From Fidelibacterota bacterium (GTDB lineage Bacteria > Fidelibacterota > Marinisomatia > Marinisomatales > UBA1611), in assembly GCA_002717915.1 (NCBI GenBank), contig PBCV01000042.1:1-12526 (forward strand): a DNA stretch of 12,526 nt. The letters are read 5' to 3'. The number at the start of each line of letters is the position of its first letter. Within the stretch, counting starts at the first letter, position 1. The notes beneath the pieces were generated by a model that was not told where the DNA came from, did no database searches, and was given only the letters and a program-made list of their open reading frames with translations. Position numbers and translations under genes: made by a program. Shown here one piece after another: positions 5,838-12,042 of the stretch.

Positions 5838-5882
5838 ATGAAAAAAGATCAATTCAAAAATCAACTCTGGAGACTCCTATGA
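5838..5882 (+). CDS. Candidate 14-aa leader peptide upstream of the lipocalin-like gene
   Basis: The ATG at 5838 opens M-K-K-D-Q-F-K-N-Q-L-W-R-L-L, ending in a TGA (5880-5882) that overlaps the ATG (5879-5881) of the next gene in an ATGA arrangement. The overlap and the Met-Lys-Lys opening suggest a translated leader. However, a usable ribosome binding site for the next gene (GGAG at 5869-5872, 6 nt before its ATG) lies inside it, so it may also be accidental. No protein family can be assigned. Confidence 0.25.
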   Translation: MKKDQFKNQLWRLL

Positions 5883-6409
5883 GAACAATTATACAATTCC
5901 TTTTACTGTCAACCTACCTTTTATCTCAGGATACAAATGATACATTTCCTTTATCCGAACACCTGATGCCCTTCGCACCCTATGTTGGAAAAACGTTTAA
6001 AGGAAAGTTTGCACATTCAACAGCGGAGAAACCGGTCTACGATATATCCCACTGGGAACGGGCTCTCAACGGAAATGCAATTCGGATTCTCCATTCAGTA
6101 AATAATGGGGAATATGGCGGTGAATCTATTATCATGTGGGACACAGAAAAGGAAAGCTTGGCCTCGTGGTATTTTACGACTGCTGGTTTTTATACCATGG
6201 CCACATTTGAGTTCGATGGTAAAAGATTGATTGCTCTGGAAGACGTTTCCGGCAATCAGAACGGCATAACGAAAGTAAAAACAATCATCCAATTATTACC
6301 GGATGGTAAATTGCATAACAGGTCAAAGTATCTTATGAACAACGCTTGGGTAGACGGCCACGAGATTTATTATCAGGAAGCGCGCGATGCCAAGGTTGTA
6401 TTCAAATAA
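5879..6409 (+). CDS. Exported lipocalin-like beta-barrel protein (DUF1579-type)
   Basis: A 176-aa protein with signal peptide M-R-T-I-I-Q-F-L-L-L-S-T-Y-L-L-S-Q (cleavage near 16-17). The mature part is nearly all beta-prone, with F-A-P-Y-V-G-K-T-F-K-G-K-F at the start, the position of the G-x-W strand in lipocalin-like barrels. W-E-R-A-L-N-G-N-A-I-R follows, then G-G-E-S-I-I-M-W-D and A-S-W-Y-F-T-T-A-G-F-Y-T. This strand order resembles DUF1579/lipocalin-like periplasmic proteins that may bind hydrophobic ligands; the assignment is by overall pattern, and the ligand is unknown. GGAG at 5869-5872 gives a proper Shine-Dalgarno with 6-nt spacing, one of the few in the window. No close downstream partner. 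Confidence 0.65.
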   Translation: MRTIIQFLLLSTYLLSQDTNDTFPLSEHLMPFAPYVGKTFKGKFAHSTAEKPVYDISHWERALNGNAIRILHSVNNGEYGGESIIMWDTEKESLASWYFTTAGFYTMATFEFDGKRLIALEDVSGNQNGITKVKTIIQLLPDGKLHNRSKYLMNNAWVDGHEIYYQEARDAKVVFK

Positions 6410-6507
6410 ATATCTGGTTCTGTCTACATTAAAAAACACTATTTATTCATTGTATTATTACACGATTTCTTTATTAGTTTACACCAACAAATACGGCAGG
6501 ATTTATT

Positions 6508-6816
6508 ATGAAATACACAATATTGATACTCACCTTAACTTTATCATTCCTTACTGCAAAAGATAATACCGCCTACATTAAAGTGGATGGCATGCAGTGC
6601 AGCTACTCATGCGTAGGAAAGGTCAGCTCTGTTGTTCAGAAATTGGACGGCGTAAAAGAATGCACAGTTGATTTTGATAAAGGAATCGCAACGGTTGTTT
6701 TTGATGACCAAAAACTAGAAACAAAAGACATTGTGGAAGGTCTTAAGACCAATACTGCCTACACAGTGTCTGAATGCACAAAAAAACAAGACAAAAAAGA
6801 GCCGGCTCAAATCTGA
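6508..6816 (+). CDS. Exported heavy-metal-associated (HMA) domain protein
   Basis: A 102-aa protein. Signal peptide residues 1-17 (K-Y-T-I-L-I-L-T-L-T-L-S-F-L-T-A), then a ferredoxin-like HMA domain at 21-88: A-Y-I-K-V-D-G-M-Q-C31-S-Y-S-C35 for the metal-binding loop, K-L-D-G-V-K-E-C53-T-V-D-F-D-K-G-I-A-T-V-V-F-D, and a final strand ending at Cys90. The loop is C-x3-C rather than the canonical C-x2-C; G-M-x-C-x-x-x-C variants are known in exported HMA proteins of Bacteroidota-type bacteria. It probably binds Cu(I) or Hg(II) in the periplasm, like MerP or CopZ. No metal ATPase or regulator lies nearby. Purine-rich CAGGA about 6 nt before the ATG serves as ribosome binding site. A Lys/Glu-rich tail follows the domain. 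Confidence 0.85.
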   Translation: MKYTILILTLTLSFLTAKDNTAYIKVDGMQCSYSCVGKVSSVVQKLDGVKECTVDFDKGIATVVFDDQKLETKDIVEGLKTNTAYTVSECTKKQDKKEPAQI

Positions 6817-6836
6817 AATATTATTTTAGACTTTAT

Positions 6837-6866
6837 AAAAAACCCCGTTTCTCAGCGGGGTTTTTT
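6837..6866. terminator. Strong bidirectional terminator between convergent genes
   Basis: Stem CCCCGTT (6843-6849) / AGCGGGG (6854-6860) with loop TCTC is flanked by A6 (6837-6842) and T6 (6861-6866) that extend the pairing. It works in either direction and serves both the HMA gene (stop at 6814-6816) and the convergent TerB-like gene (stop at 6900-6902). The same CCCG-TT...AG-CGGG core recurs in the terminator at 541. Confidence 0.85.
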
Positions 6867-6899
6867 GTTTTCTGGTAGATCGTAATTATGAAATAATTA

Positions 6900-7331
6900 T
6901 CAATCATCATCCACGGTTATTGAAATACCTAGCTGGGATTCTACCAGTTTAGCAATTTCCATTTCGGCCGTCATTACAATTCCGTCTGCTTCAATCAGTT
7001 CTGAAAGTTTTGGGCTTAAAACATTAATCTGTTCATCACTGAGCAATACTTTTATACGGTTAATTACGTCCAGGATATAATTCATTCTATCCGAACCTGT
7101 TTTTTTTGTCAAAACTGTTTGAGCTTCATTTAAGAATCGATCAGCTCGTTCTTCTGAAAATTCCGGGAACAGTTCTGATACTGCATTGACCCAGGCTTCC
7201 CTCTCCTGATAATCTGCCTGTCCATCTGCTAATTGAATGGACGCACAAAGGTGAGTAACCGCTTCAATCGGGGTCATGTTTTCCGGAGGATTAAACTGCG
7301 GTATCTTCTTTTTATTACTGAACCAACTCAT
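6900..7331 (-). CDS. TerB-like (DjlA/TerB fold) protein
   Basis: A 143-aa protein from the ATG at 7331; an upstream in-frame ATG at 7349 would overlap bolA by 16 nt, while 7331 leaves a 2-nt gap and gives the typical opening M-S-W-F-S-N-K-K-K. After a basic/proline-rich N-terminus, residues 19-137 are helical, with M-T-P-I-E-A-V-T-H-L-C-A-S-I-Q-L-A-D-G-Q-A-D-Y-Q-E-R as the first helix pair. The repeated A-D-G pattern returns in I-E-A-D-G-I-V-M-T-A-E-M near the C-terminus. This duplicated acidic A-D-G-x-x-x-x-x-E arrangement is typical of TerB-like domains, which may bind metal. The role is probably cytoplasmic stress or membrane-proximal function; no ter operon partners are present. Co-transcribed with bolA. 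Confidence 0.75.
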   Translation of the reverse strand: MSWFSNKKKIPQFNPPENMTPIEAVTHLCASIQLADGQADYQEREAWVNAVSELFPEFSEERADRFLNEAQTVLTKKTGSDRMNYILDVINRIKVLLSDEQINVLSPKLSELIEADGIVMTAEMEIAKLVESQLGISITVDDD

Positions 7332-7333
7332 AT

Positions 7334-7642
7334 TTACGTGTTCTCCCATTCATTGGGAGTGAGCGTTTTCATACTCAGGGCATGGATCTCGTGTTTCATG
7401 AGTTCACCCATGGCATCATAGACCATCCTGTGGCGCTGAACTAGGTTTTTACTCTTAAAATTATCCGAAACAATTACGGCTTCGAGATGGAAGCCTCCTT
7501 CATGGAGATTATGGTTCAGGTGGCGCCCAGTAAAATCCTTTACTTCAAAATGATACAGTGTTAAATGGGCTTCAAGCCTCGTTTTCATATCACCTACGAT
7601 TGCCGTTGTATTTTCAGAAGAAGGGTTAGAATTTTCCTGCAT
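7334..7642 (-). CDS. bolA: BolA-family protein
   Basis: A 102-aa protein. BolA signature: H-E-G-G-F-H-L-E-A-V-I-V-S-D-N-F-K-S-K-N-L-V-Q-R-H-R-M-V-Y-D, then L-M-K-H-E-I-H-A-L-S-M-K-T-L-T-P-N-E-W, the standard end. BolA proteins have a class II KH-like fold, pair with monothiol glutaredoxins around a [2Fe-2S] cluster, and act in iron regulation, the cell envelope and stress. The invariant C-terminal His (in E-I-H-A-L) is present. Start: the ATG at 7642 has AGGA 6 nt upstream, but residues 1-18 are Ser/Asn-rich and poorly conserved-looking. A second ATG at 7588 gives an 84-aa protein of typical BolA/IbaG length. No glutaredoxin gene is in the window. The start codon overlaps that of the divergent gene. 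Confidence 0.9.
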   Translation of the reverse strand: MQENSNPSSENTTAIVGDMKTRLEAHLTLYHFEVKDFTGRHLNHNLHEGGFHLEAVIVSDNFKSKNLVQRHRMVYDAMGELMKHEIHALSMKTLTPNEWENT

Positions 7643-8027
7643 GACTGATCCTAAATTATTCCAGTTAACCGATGAAGATAAAGCCCATTATCAGGACATG
7701 ATCAAACAGATAGATCCTGGGCATAAGAATTCTATCACCAAAGTCCTGGGAATCAAGATCCAGACCATGCTGGACGAAGGGCATCTGAACTCTGTTGAAA
7801 TAGAATTGATAGAAAATGTGGCCCGCTTGGCTGAAATATTGGAATTATATCCCGGACTGCCTGAAACTGTTATTAAAAAGATACTCTTTGCCATGTCCTA
7901 CTTTATTGATGAAAATGATGAAATTCCGGATATCATCCCTGATTACGGGTATTTAGATGATGTAAAAGTGGTCAGCTGGGTGATTGATGATATTCGCAAC
8001 CAGATCCCCAAGATGACCAGGGCATAA
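7641..8027 (+). CDS. DUF1232 (YkvA-type) domain protein
   Basis: A 128-aa protein. The C-terminal half holds the DUF1232 pattern: I-L-F-A-M-S-Y-F-I-D-E-N-D-E-I-P-D-I-I-P-D-Y-G-Y-L-D-D-V-K-V-V-S-W-V-I-D-D-I at about 80-117 (family form: Y-x-x-x-P-x-D-x-I-P-D-x-I-P-x-x-G-Y-x-D-D). Here the usual hydrophobic flank is more polar (I-D-E-N-D-E), and no membrane helix is obvious, so it looks soluble. Residues 1-75 are helical. Function of the family is unknown. No Shine-Dalgarno is visible before the ATG, whose A-T is shared with the bolA start codon on the other strand. It converges on the zinc-ribbon gene with a 1-nt gap. Confidence 0.8.
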   Translation: MTDPKLFQLTDEDKAHYQDMIKQIDPGHKNSITKVLGIKIQTMLDEGHLNSVEIELIENVARLAEILELYPGLPETVIKKILFAMSYFIDENDEIPDIIPDYGYLDDVKVVSWVIDDIRNQIPKMTRA

Positions 8028-8034
8028 TTTATGC
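8022..8034. repeat. Palindrome GCATAA-T-TTATGC spanning two convergent stop codons
   Basis: A perfect 6-bp inverted repeat is centred on base 8028, the only base between the two convergent stop codons (TAA at 8025-8027 on plus; the complement of 8029-8031 on minus). GCAT/ATGC could form a small stem with a 5-nt loop, followed on the plus strand by T-rich 8035-8044. This is weak for a classical terminator. It may be a minimal shared terminator or a coincidence of both genes ending in Ala codon plus TAA. Confidence 0.4.
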
Positions 8035-8253
8035 TTCTTTTTTTGAATCCACTTTAACCTGAGCCAGGTCTTCTTCAGAAAATTGCCATTGGCAGGGTGC
8101 GCACCACCATGGTTTTCCATAGTAGGAATCCTTGTTTTCAATAAGTTCGAGACCATCACCGCATTTGGGGCAGTCCTGCTCTGTGCCAGTATCCGGCCAG
8201 GAATAATCAGGCCGGTATTTAAATCCATCTTCTGATGTATGATGTTCCTTCAT
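8029..8253 (-). CDS. Small zinc-ribbon protein
   Basis: A 74-aa soluble protein. Two CxxC knuckles are present: D-C28-P-K-C31-G-D-G-L-E-L-I-E and W-W-C51-A-P-C54-Q-W-Q-F, spaced about 20 residues apart, a standard zinc-ribbon. The N-terminus contains Y-R-P-D-Y-S-W-P-D-T-G, and the end is charged (D-S-K-K-E-A). Zinc-ribbons of this size often serve as protein or nucleic-acid adaptors; no specific role can be assigned. It may follow the PEGA-like gene (gap about 40 nt on the same strand) in a two-gene unit. Confidence 0.75.
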   Translation of the reverse strand: MKEHHTSEDGFKYRPDYSWPDTGTEQDCPKCGDGLELIENKDSYYGKPWWCAPCQWQFSEEDLAQVKVDSKKEA

Positions 8254-8295
8254 GCCGGGAAATTACTGAGTTTTTATACGGAGGCGTACAGGTGA

Positions 8296-8721
8296 TTAAA
8301 ATATTGAGAATATAATGTAAACCAAGACCAGGGCCAGGGTTAAACCAACATAATTCTGGATTTGGATCTCTTTATGCAGCGTTTCTACCTGCACCAGGTA
8401 ATGATCATAAAACAGGAACACTTCAAGTGTATCGTTTTTCGCGACATAAACGCGCTTGATGCCTTCTGTTAAATTATCCCGCACCTTTTCGTGTTGAATA
8501 TCAGGGGGGATATAACTGACCTCATGATACCCTGGCAATACAGGGACCGGAACTTTTAAGGGGTGATTGCCAACATAAAAACCATCGACAAAAAATGGAA
8601 CATCCATGCTGTCTGTTTTGATATCAATAAAACCGAATTCTTCTAAATCATCCTTATCCTGCGCCTGCAGCCCGGTAATGAGTAAGAGTATACTGATCAG
8701 GAGATGAATTGCTCTTTCCAT
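8296..8721 (-). CDS. PEGA-like domain protein with signal peptide and C-terminal TM
   Basis: A 141-aa protein from the ATG at 8721 (an upstream TTG at 8730 is less likely). Signal peptide M-E-R-A-I-H-L-L-I-S-I-L-L-L-I-T-G-L-Q-A. Then an acidic linker and a PEGA-type small beta-sandwich: I-D-I-K-T-D-S-M-D-V-P-F-F-V-D-G-F-Y-V-G, followed by P-L-K-V-P-V-P-V-L-P-G-Y-H-E-V-S-Y. The D-G-x-x-V-G...P...L-P-G-x-H-x-V pattern is what defines PEGA repeats, typically surface or periplasmic adhesion/binding modules. A C-terminal helix (about 119-141, Y-V-G-L-T-L-A-L-V-L-V-Y-I-I-F) would anchor it in the inner membrane, domain on the periplasmic side. It is divergent from the TPR lipoprotein gene (56-bp gap). 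Confidence 0.75.
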   Translation of the reverse strand: MERAIHLLISILLLITGLQAQDKDDLEEFGFIDIKTDSMDVPFFVDGFYVGNHPLKVPVPVLPGYHEVSYIPPDIQHEKVRDNLTEGIKRVYVAKNDTLEVFLFYDHYLVQVETLHKEIQIQNYVGLTLALVLVYIIFSIF

Positions 8722-8777
8722 GGATGGCAAATTATTTTTGTCTTCACCTTAAATCAAATAAGTAAATTTCCCGTTAA

Positions 8778-10532
8778 ATGCGATCCACATTAGCGCCAGA
8801 AACAATACTTTATTCCGTTTTATTGATTGGGCTCGGAGGGTGTGCTTACTTTAATACCTTCTATAATGCACAACAGTATTACCAGGAAGCGGAAAAGATC
8901 CGTCTTCAAAAAGAAGGAGAGACCATTCCCATCACGGCCATGGATAAATATGGGAAAACTGTTCAGAAGTGCCAAAAGGTTCTAAATGATTTTCCGGAAT
9001 CTAAATTCAGGTTAGATGCGATCCTGCTCATGGCAAAAGCCCGGTTCTACCGTTCAGATTATGATTTGGCCTTAGGTAATCTTAAAACTATTTCCGAGGT
9101 AGGGAGTGAGCAGCAGATTGAAGAGGCTGGCTACTGGCGCGCTTTATGTAAATGGAAAAAAGGGAATGTTCAAACAGGCATTAATGAATTGACAGTACTG
9201 TTGGAATCATCCGAGTCAAAAAATATCCAGTCAAAATGTCATTTATCCTTGGCGGAGATCGCCCAGGAATTGAAAGAACCAGAGACAGCCATGTCGCACT
9301 TGCAGGAGGGAGCAAGACTTACGCAAAACAGGGATGAAAAAGGTGTTATTTACGGGCGCCTGGCAGAAATGGCTTTTAACCGAGAAGAATATGAACTGGC
9401 GGAAGATGGGTACTCCAATGTGATAGCACACTCCCTGTCAAAAAACAATGTAGAAAAGGCACACCTGCAGATCTTAAAGATCCTGCGGATCCAGAAAAAA
9501 TATCGATCCGCATCAAGAAAAATAAAGGGCATGCTGGCGGACGATAAGTTTAATCGAATCTCTGGCAACCTGGAACTGGAGCTGGTCCAGCTCTATAGGG
9601 CCCAGGGAGAATTCTCTGAAATTGAGACCCGGCTGGAATCCATTGTGAATGACTACCAGCGTACGCTCGTATCTGCAGAGGCGTACTACCAGTTGGGACA
9701 GATTTATACATCAGAAAAATGGAACCTGGTGAAAGCAAAAGAATATTTTGACCTGGTGAGCAAGGAATCCAGCAAATCTCTTTTTTCTCCCATGGCAAAA
9801 AGCCGCAGCAAAGCCATTTCAACATATCAGGAAGCTGAAAAGGACCTGAACTCGCACGCGAATATTCCAATTGAAGTGGATACGACTCAGGCAGCATCAT
9901 ATCAAGACACATTAAGTACATCGGTCTCTATTATAATTCCGGAAAGAACTGTTCCGGAATTATATTACCAGCTTGCCGATCTGGAAGCATTCAGTTTTAA
10001 CCGTTATCCACTGGCTATAGAATTTTTAAATATAATTATTAATGAATACCCCGATTCTCCTTTTCAGGCCAAATCCATGTTTGCACTGGCATTTGTGCAT
10101 GAAAGTATGGGCAATAAAGAATTAGCTGAAGAAGCTAGAAAGGATCTGTTGGCTTCGTTTCCTTCTTCAGATTATGCATCCTATTTATCAGAAGATGCAC
10201 AGGTAGAAACCAAAGCCCAGGAAACGGCGTACCTGCAGGCTGAATCTCAGATTACAGATAACATCGATAATGCAATCCAGTTATTTAAGTCTGCCTTAGC
10301 GTTGGATTTGAAAGGGGATTTAGCAGCTCCTGCAGCGTATTCAATTGGGTATTACTATGATCAGACAGCCGTCATAGACAGTGCGGTGAAATATTATCAA
10401 TGGATTAGGGATAATCACCCTGAATCTGACCAGTCTAAACAAGCAGGTATCAGGCTTCAGACATTGAACATGGTTTTATCTTCCATTGTACCCGCTGATA
10501 CGCTTGAATCCAGTGTGCAGGAAGATAATTGA
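8778..10532 (+). CDS. TPR-repeat outer-membrane-type lipoprotein
   Basis: A 584-aa protein. Lipoprotein signal: hydrophobic T-I-L-Y-S-V-L-L-I-G then lipobox L-G-G-C22, giving a mature start C-A-Y-F-N-T-F-Y-N-A-Q, which is what suggested Marinimicrobia-like origin. It is built of helical TPR-type units: about 35-350 (many A-x-x-L/Y repeats, such as Y-R-S-D-Y-D-L-A-L-G-N-L), a low-complexity linker around 358-390, then typical BamD/YbgF-like TPRs at about 393-470 (L-A-I-E-F-L-N-I-I-I-N-E-Y-P-D-S) and 497-570 (V-K-Y-Y-Q-W-I-R-D-N-H-P-E-S-D). The N-E-Y-P-D-S / N-H-P-E-S ends are typical of periplasmic TPRs in envelope assembly. It likely binds protein partners at the outer membrane; the exact role is unknown. 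First gene of the overlapping chain. Confidence 0.8.
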   Translation: MRSTLAPETILYSVLLIGLGGCAYFNTFYNAQQYYQEAEKIRLQKEGETIPITAMDKYGKTVQKCQKVLNDFPESKFRLDAILLMAKARFYRSDYDLALGNLKTISEVGSEQQIEEAGYWRALCKWKKGNVQTGINELTVLLESSESKNIQSKCHLSLAEIAQELKEPETAMSHLQEGARLTQNRDEKGVIYGRLAEMAFNREEYELAEDGYSNVIAHSLSKNNVEKAHLQILKILRIQKKYRSASRKIKGMLADDKFNRISGNLELELVQLYRAQGEFSEIETRLESIVNDYQRTLVSAEAYYQLGQIYTSEKWNLVKAKEYFDLVSKESSKSLFSPMAKSRSKAISTYQEAEKDLNSHANIPIEVDTTQAASYQDTLSTSVSIIIPERTVPELYYQLADLEAFSFNRYPLAIEFLNIIINEYPDSPFQAKSMFALAFVHESMGNKELAEEARKDLLASFPSSDYASYLSEDAQVETKAQETAYLQAESQITDNIDNAIQLFKSALALDLKGDLAAPAAYSIGYYYDQTAVIDSAVKYYQWIRDNHPESDQSKQAGIRLQTLNMVLSSIVPADTLESSVQEDN

Positions 10533-11578
10533 GAGCAAGTTTTCTCTCTCTCTGCTATCGCACCATCCGGTACTTAACCACCAACTTAATTTATTTTTTC
10601 CAAATGCTTTTTCTGAAGCCAAAGGATTTGGAGCCGGCCGTCAAACTTGGAGACACTGTTCTATCCTCCTTTGGCATATTAGGAAAACTGATCTACGATT
10701 TTCCCATACCCGATGGTAAAGATATTGAAATCTATGAATTAACGTTTCCATCACCGCTGATTGGAGCATCCTTTAAATCTGAATCAGATATCCTGGATAT
10801 CTGGTTGCGTATGGGCCTGGGCGGAGTGATTTTTAAAACCGTCATGAAAGAAAAACGTATTGGAAATGCCAGGCCCCGTCTACAGGATGCCCGTATTCAT
10901 GGAGAAAAGGGCCTGTTAAATTCCTTGGGCCTTCCAGGACCAGGCATAGCGAATTTTATAAATGACATCGTACACTCAGCGCTCTGGGAATATAGCCGTC
11001 CCCTGGGTATCAGTATTGGGGGAGATACAGTTAATGAATATGTAGAGAATATTGACCAAGTTCAGACTGTGCTTCAACACCATACTCTGCCATACTTTTA
11101 TGAAGTGAACATCAGCTGCCCCAATACGGAAAATGGCCAGACCATCTGTGAGGACCCAGCCACATTAAATTCACTGTTATGTGCTGTAAAGAAAACGGTT
11201 TCCAACCCAATCTCCATTAAAGTATCGCCGGATGTATCAAATGAAACCCTGAGTGCAATCGGTGAAATTTGTGCAACCTATGATACAATACTGATCAACG
11301 CGGGAAATACCCAGTATAAAACACCCGATGAAGTAGGCGTGAAACAAATAAATTTCGCCATGAATGGCGGAGGACTTTCCGGACCGGCAATTTTTCAAAG
11401 AACATTGGAAATGGTTTCCCTGTTTGCACAGTTTAACATCCCTATCATGGCTACCGGAGGCATATCAACAATTCACCATGTCCAAGCACTTAAGGAAGCA
11501 GGCGCATCTCTTTTTGGAATGGCCACAGCTCTTGTCTTAGACCCTTACTGCATTCCGCGGATTCATTCAAGGCTCTGA
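10529..11578 (+). CDS. pyrD: Dihydroorotate-dehydrogenase-like flavoenzyme
   Basis: A 349-aa protein from TTG at 10529, which overlaps the preceding TGA (TTGA); the first ATG is at 10604 (324 aa). DHOD features: F-P-S-P-L-I-G-A-S, I-F-K103-T then K-R-I-G-N-A-R-P-R, L-N-S-L-G-L-P-G, N194-I-S-C197-P-N199-T, I-K231-V-S-P, I-N257-A-G-N-T, G-G-L-S-G-P-A-I and T-G-G-I-S. These bind FMN and dihydroorotate in UMP synthesis. The base is Cys (class 1), yet a roughly 65-residue N-terminal helical extension resembles class 2 membrane-bound enzymes. The C-terminal helix is short: it ends 16 residues after G-M-A-T-A-L. Because of the divergence, a related dihydropyrimidine or DHOD-like paralogue is possible. 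Confidence 0.8.
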   Translation: MRASFLSLCYRTIRYLTTNLIYFFQMLFLKPKDLEPAVKLGDTVLSSFGILGKLIYDFPIPDGKDIEIYELTFPSPLIGASFKSESDILDIWLRMGLGGVIFKTVMKEKRIGNARPRLQDARIHGEKGLLNSLGLPGPGIANFINDIVHSALWEYSRPLGISIGGDTVNEYVENIDQVQTVLQHHTLPYFYEVNISCPNTENGQTICEDPATLNSLLCAVKKTVSNPISIKVSPDVSNETLSAIGEICATYDTILINAGNTQYKTPDEVGVKQINFAMNGGGLSGPAIFQRTLEMVSLFAQFNIPIMATGGISTIHHVQALKEAGASLFGMATALVLDPYCIPRIHSRL

Positions 11579-12042
11579 TGTTTACCATTGTACTCTTGGA
11601 ACCCCAGATACCTCCGAATACAGGCTCCACCGGTCGGTTATGCGGAGCGACCAATAGCAGGCTTCATGTTGTTGGTCAACTGGGATTCGAACTATCGGAT
11701 AAAACATTAAAGAGAGCGGGTCTTGATTATTGGGAACACATCGAATGGGAATATTTTCCTGACCTGGATGATTATTGCTCTTCCATGGTACGAAATAAAT
11801 CCTTTCATCTATTGACCACAAAATCATCACAACCGTACACTTCCCGGCGTTTTAAAAAAGGAGATTTCCTTGTTTTTGGCAGTGAGACAGCTGGAATCAA
11901 TGATGCTCTTTTAAAAAACCATTGGCACAATACCTGTACGATACCCATGGAAAATTCCCGAATTAGAAGTTTAAACCTGGCTACCAGTGTAGGTATCGTA
12001 CTCTATGAAGCTATCCGCCAGAATAATGCAAATGAAGAATAA
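11578..12042 (+). CDS. trmL: tRNA (cytidine(34)-2'-O)-methyltransferase TrmL (SPOUT)
   Basis: A 154-aa protein, the usual TrmL length. It carries the SPOUT/TrmL signatures: P-Q-I-P-P-N14-T-G-S-T-G-R20-L-C, L-K-R-A-G-L-D-Y-W, F-G-S-E-T-A-G-I (100-107) and I-P-M-E-N-S-R-I-R-S-L-N-L-A-T-S-V-G-I-V-L-Y-E-A (122-145). These form the trefoil-knot S-adenosylmethionine site. TrmL 2'-O-methylates the wobble base of tRNA-Leu isoacceptors, improving codon reading. Its ATG shares a base with the stop codon of the DHOD-like gene (TGATG at 11576-11580), and its end overlaps rlpA, so it is translated from a polycistronic message. Nothing in the window suggests its own promoter. Confidence 0.93.
   Translation: MFTIVLLEPQIPPNTGSTGRLCGATNSRLHVVGQLGFELSDKTLKRAGLDYWEHIEWEYFPDLDDYCSSMVRNKSFHLLTTKSSQPYTSRRFKKGDFLVFGSETAGINDALLKNHWHNTCTIPMENSRIRSLNLATSVGIVLYEAIRQNNANEE

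Noticed and set aside
7332..7349. Longer TerB-like protein starting at ATG 7349
   Set aside because: It would overlap bolA by 16 nt and adds six residues before the typical M-S-W-F start; retained only as an alternative.
7953..8228. 91-codon minus-strand frame overlapping the zinc-ribbon and DUF1232 genes
   Set aside because: Out of frame with the zinc-ribbon protein, which has clear CxxC pairs; a shadow.
10486..10719. 77-codon plus-strand frame at the TPR/DHOD-like junction
   Set aside because: Different frame from both recognisable proteins and without family pattern.
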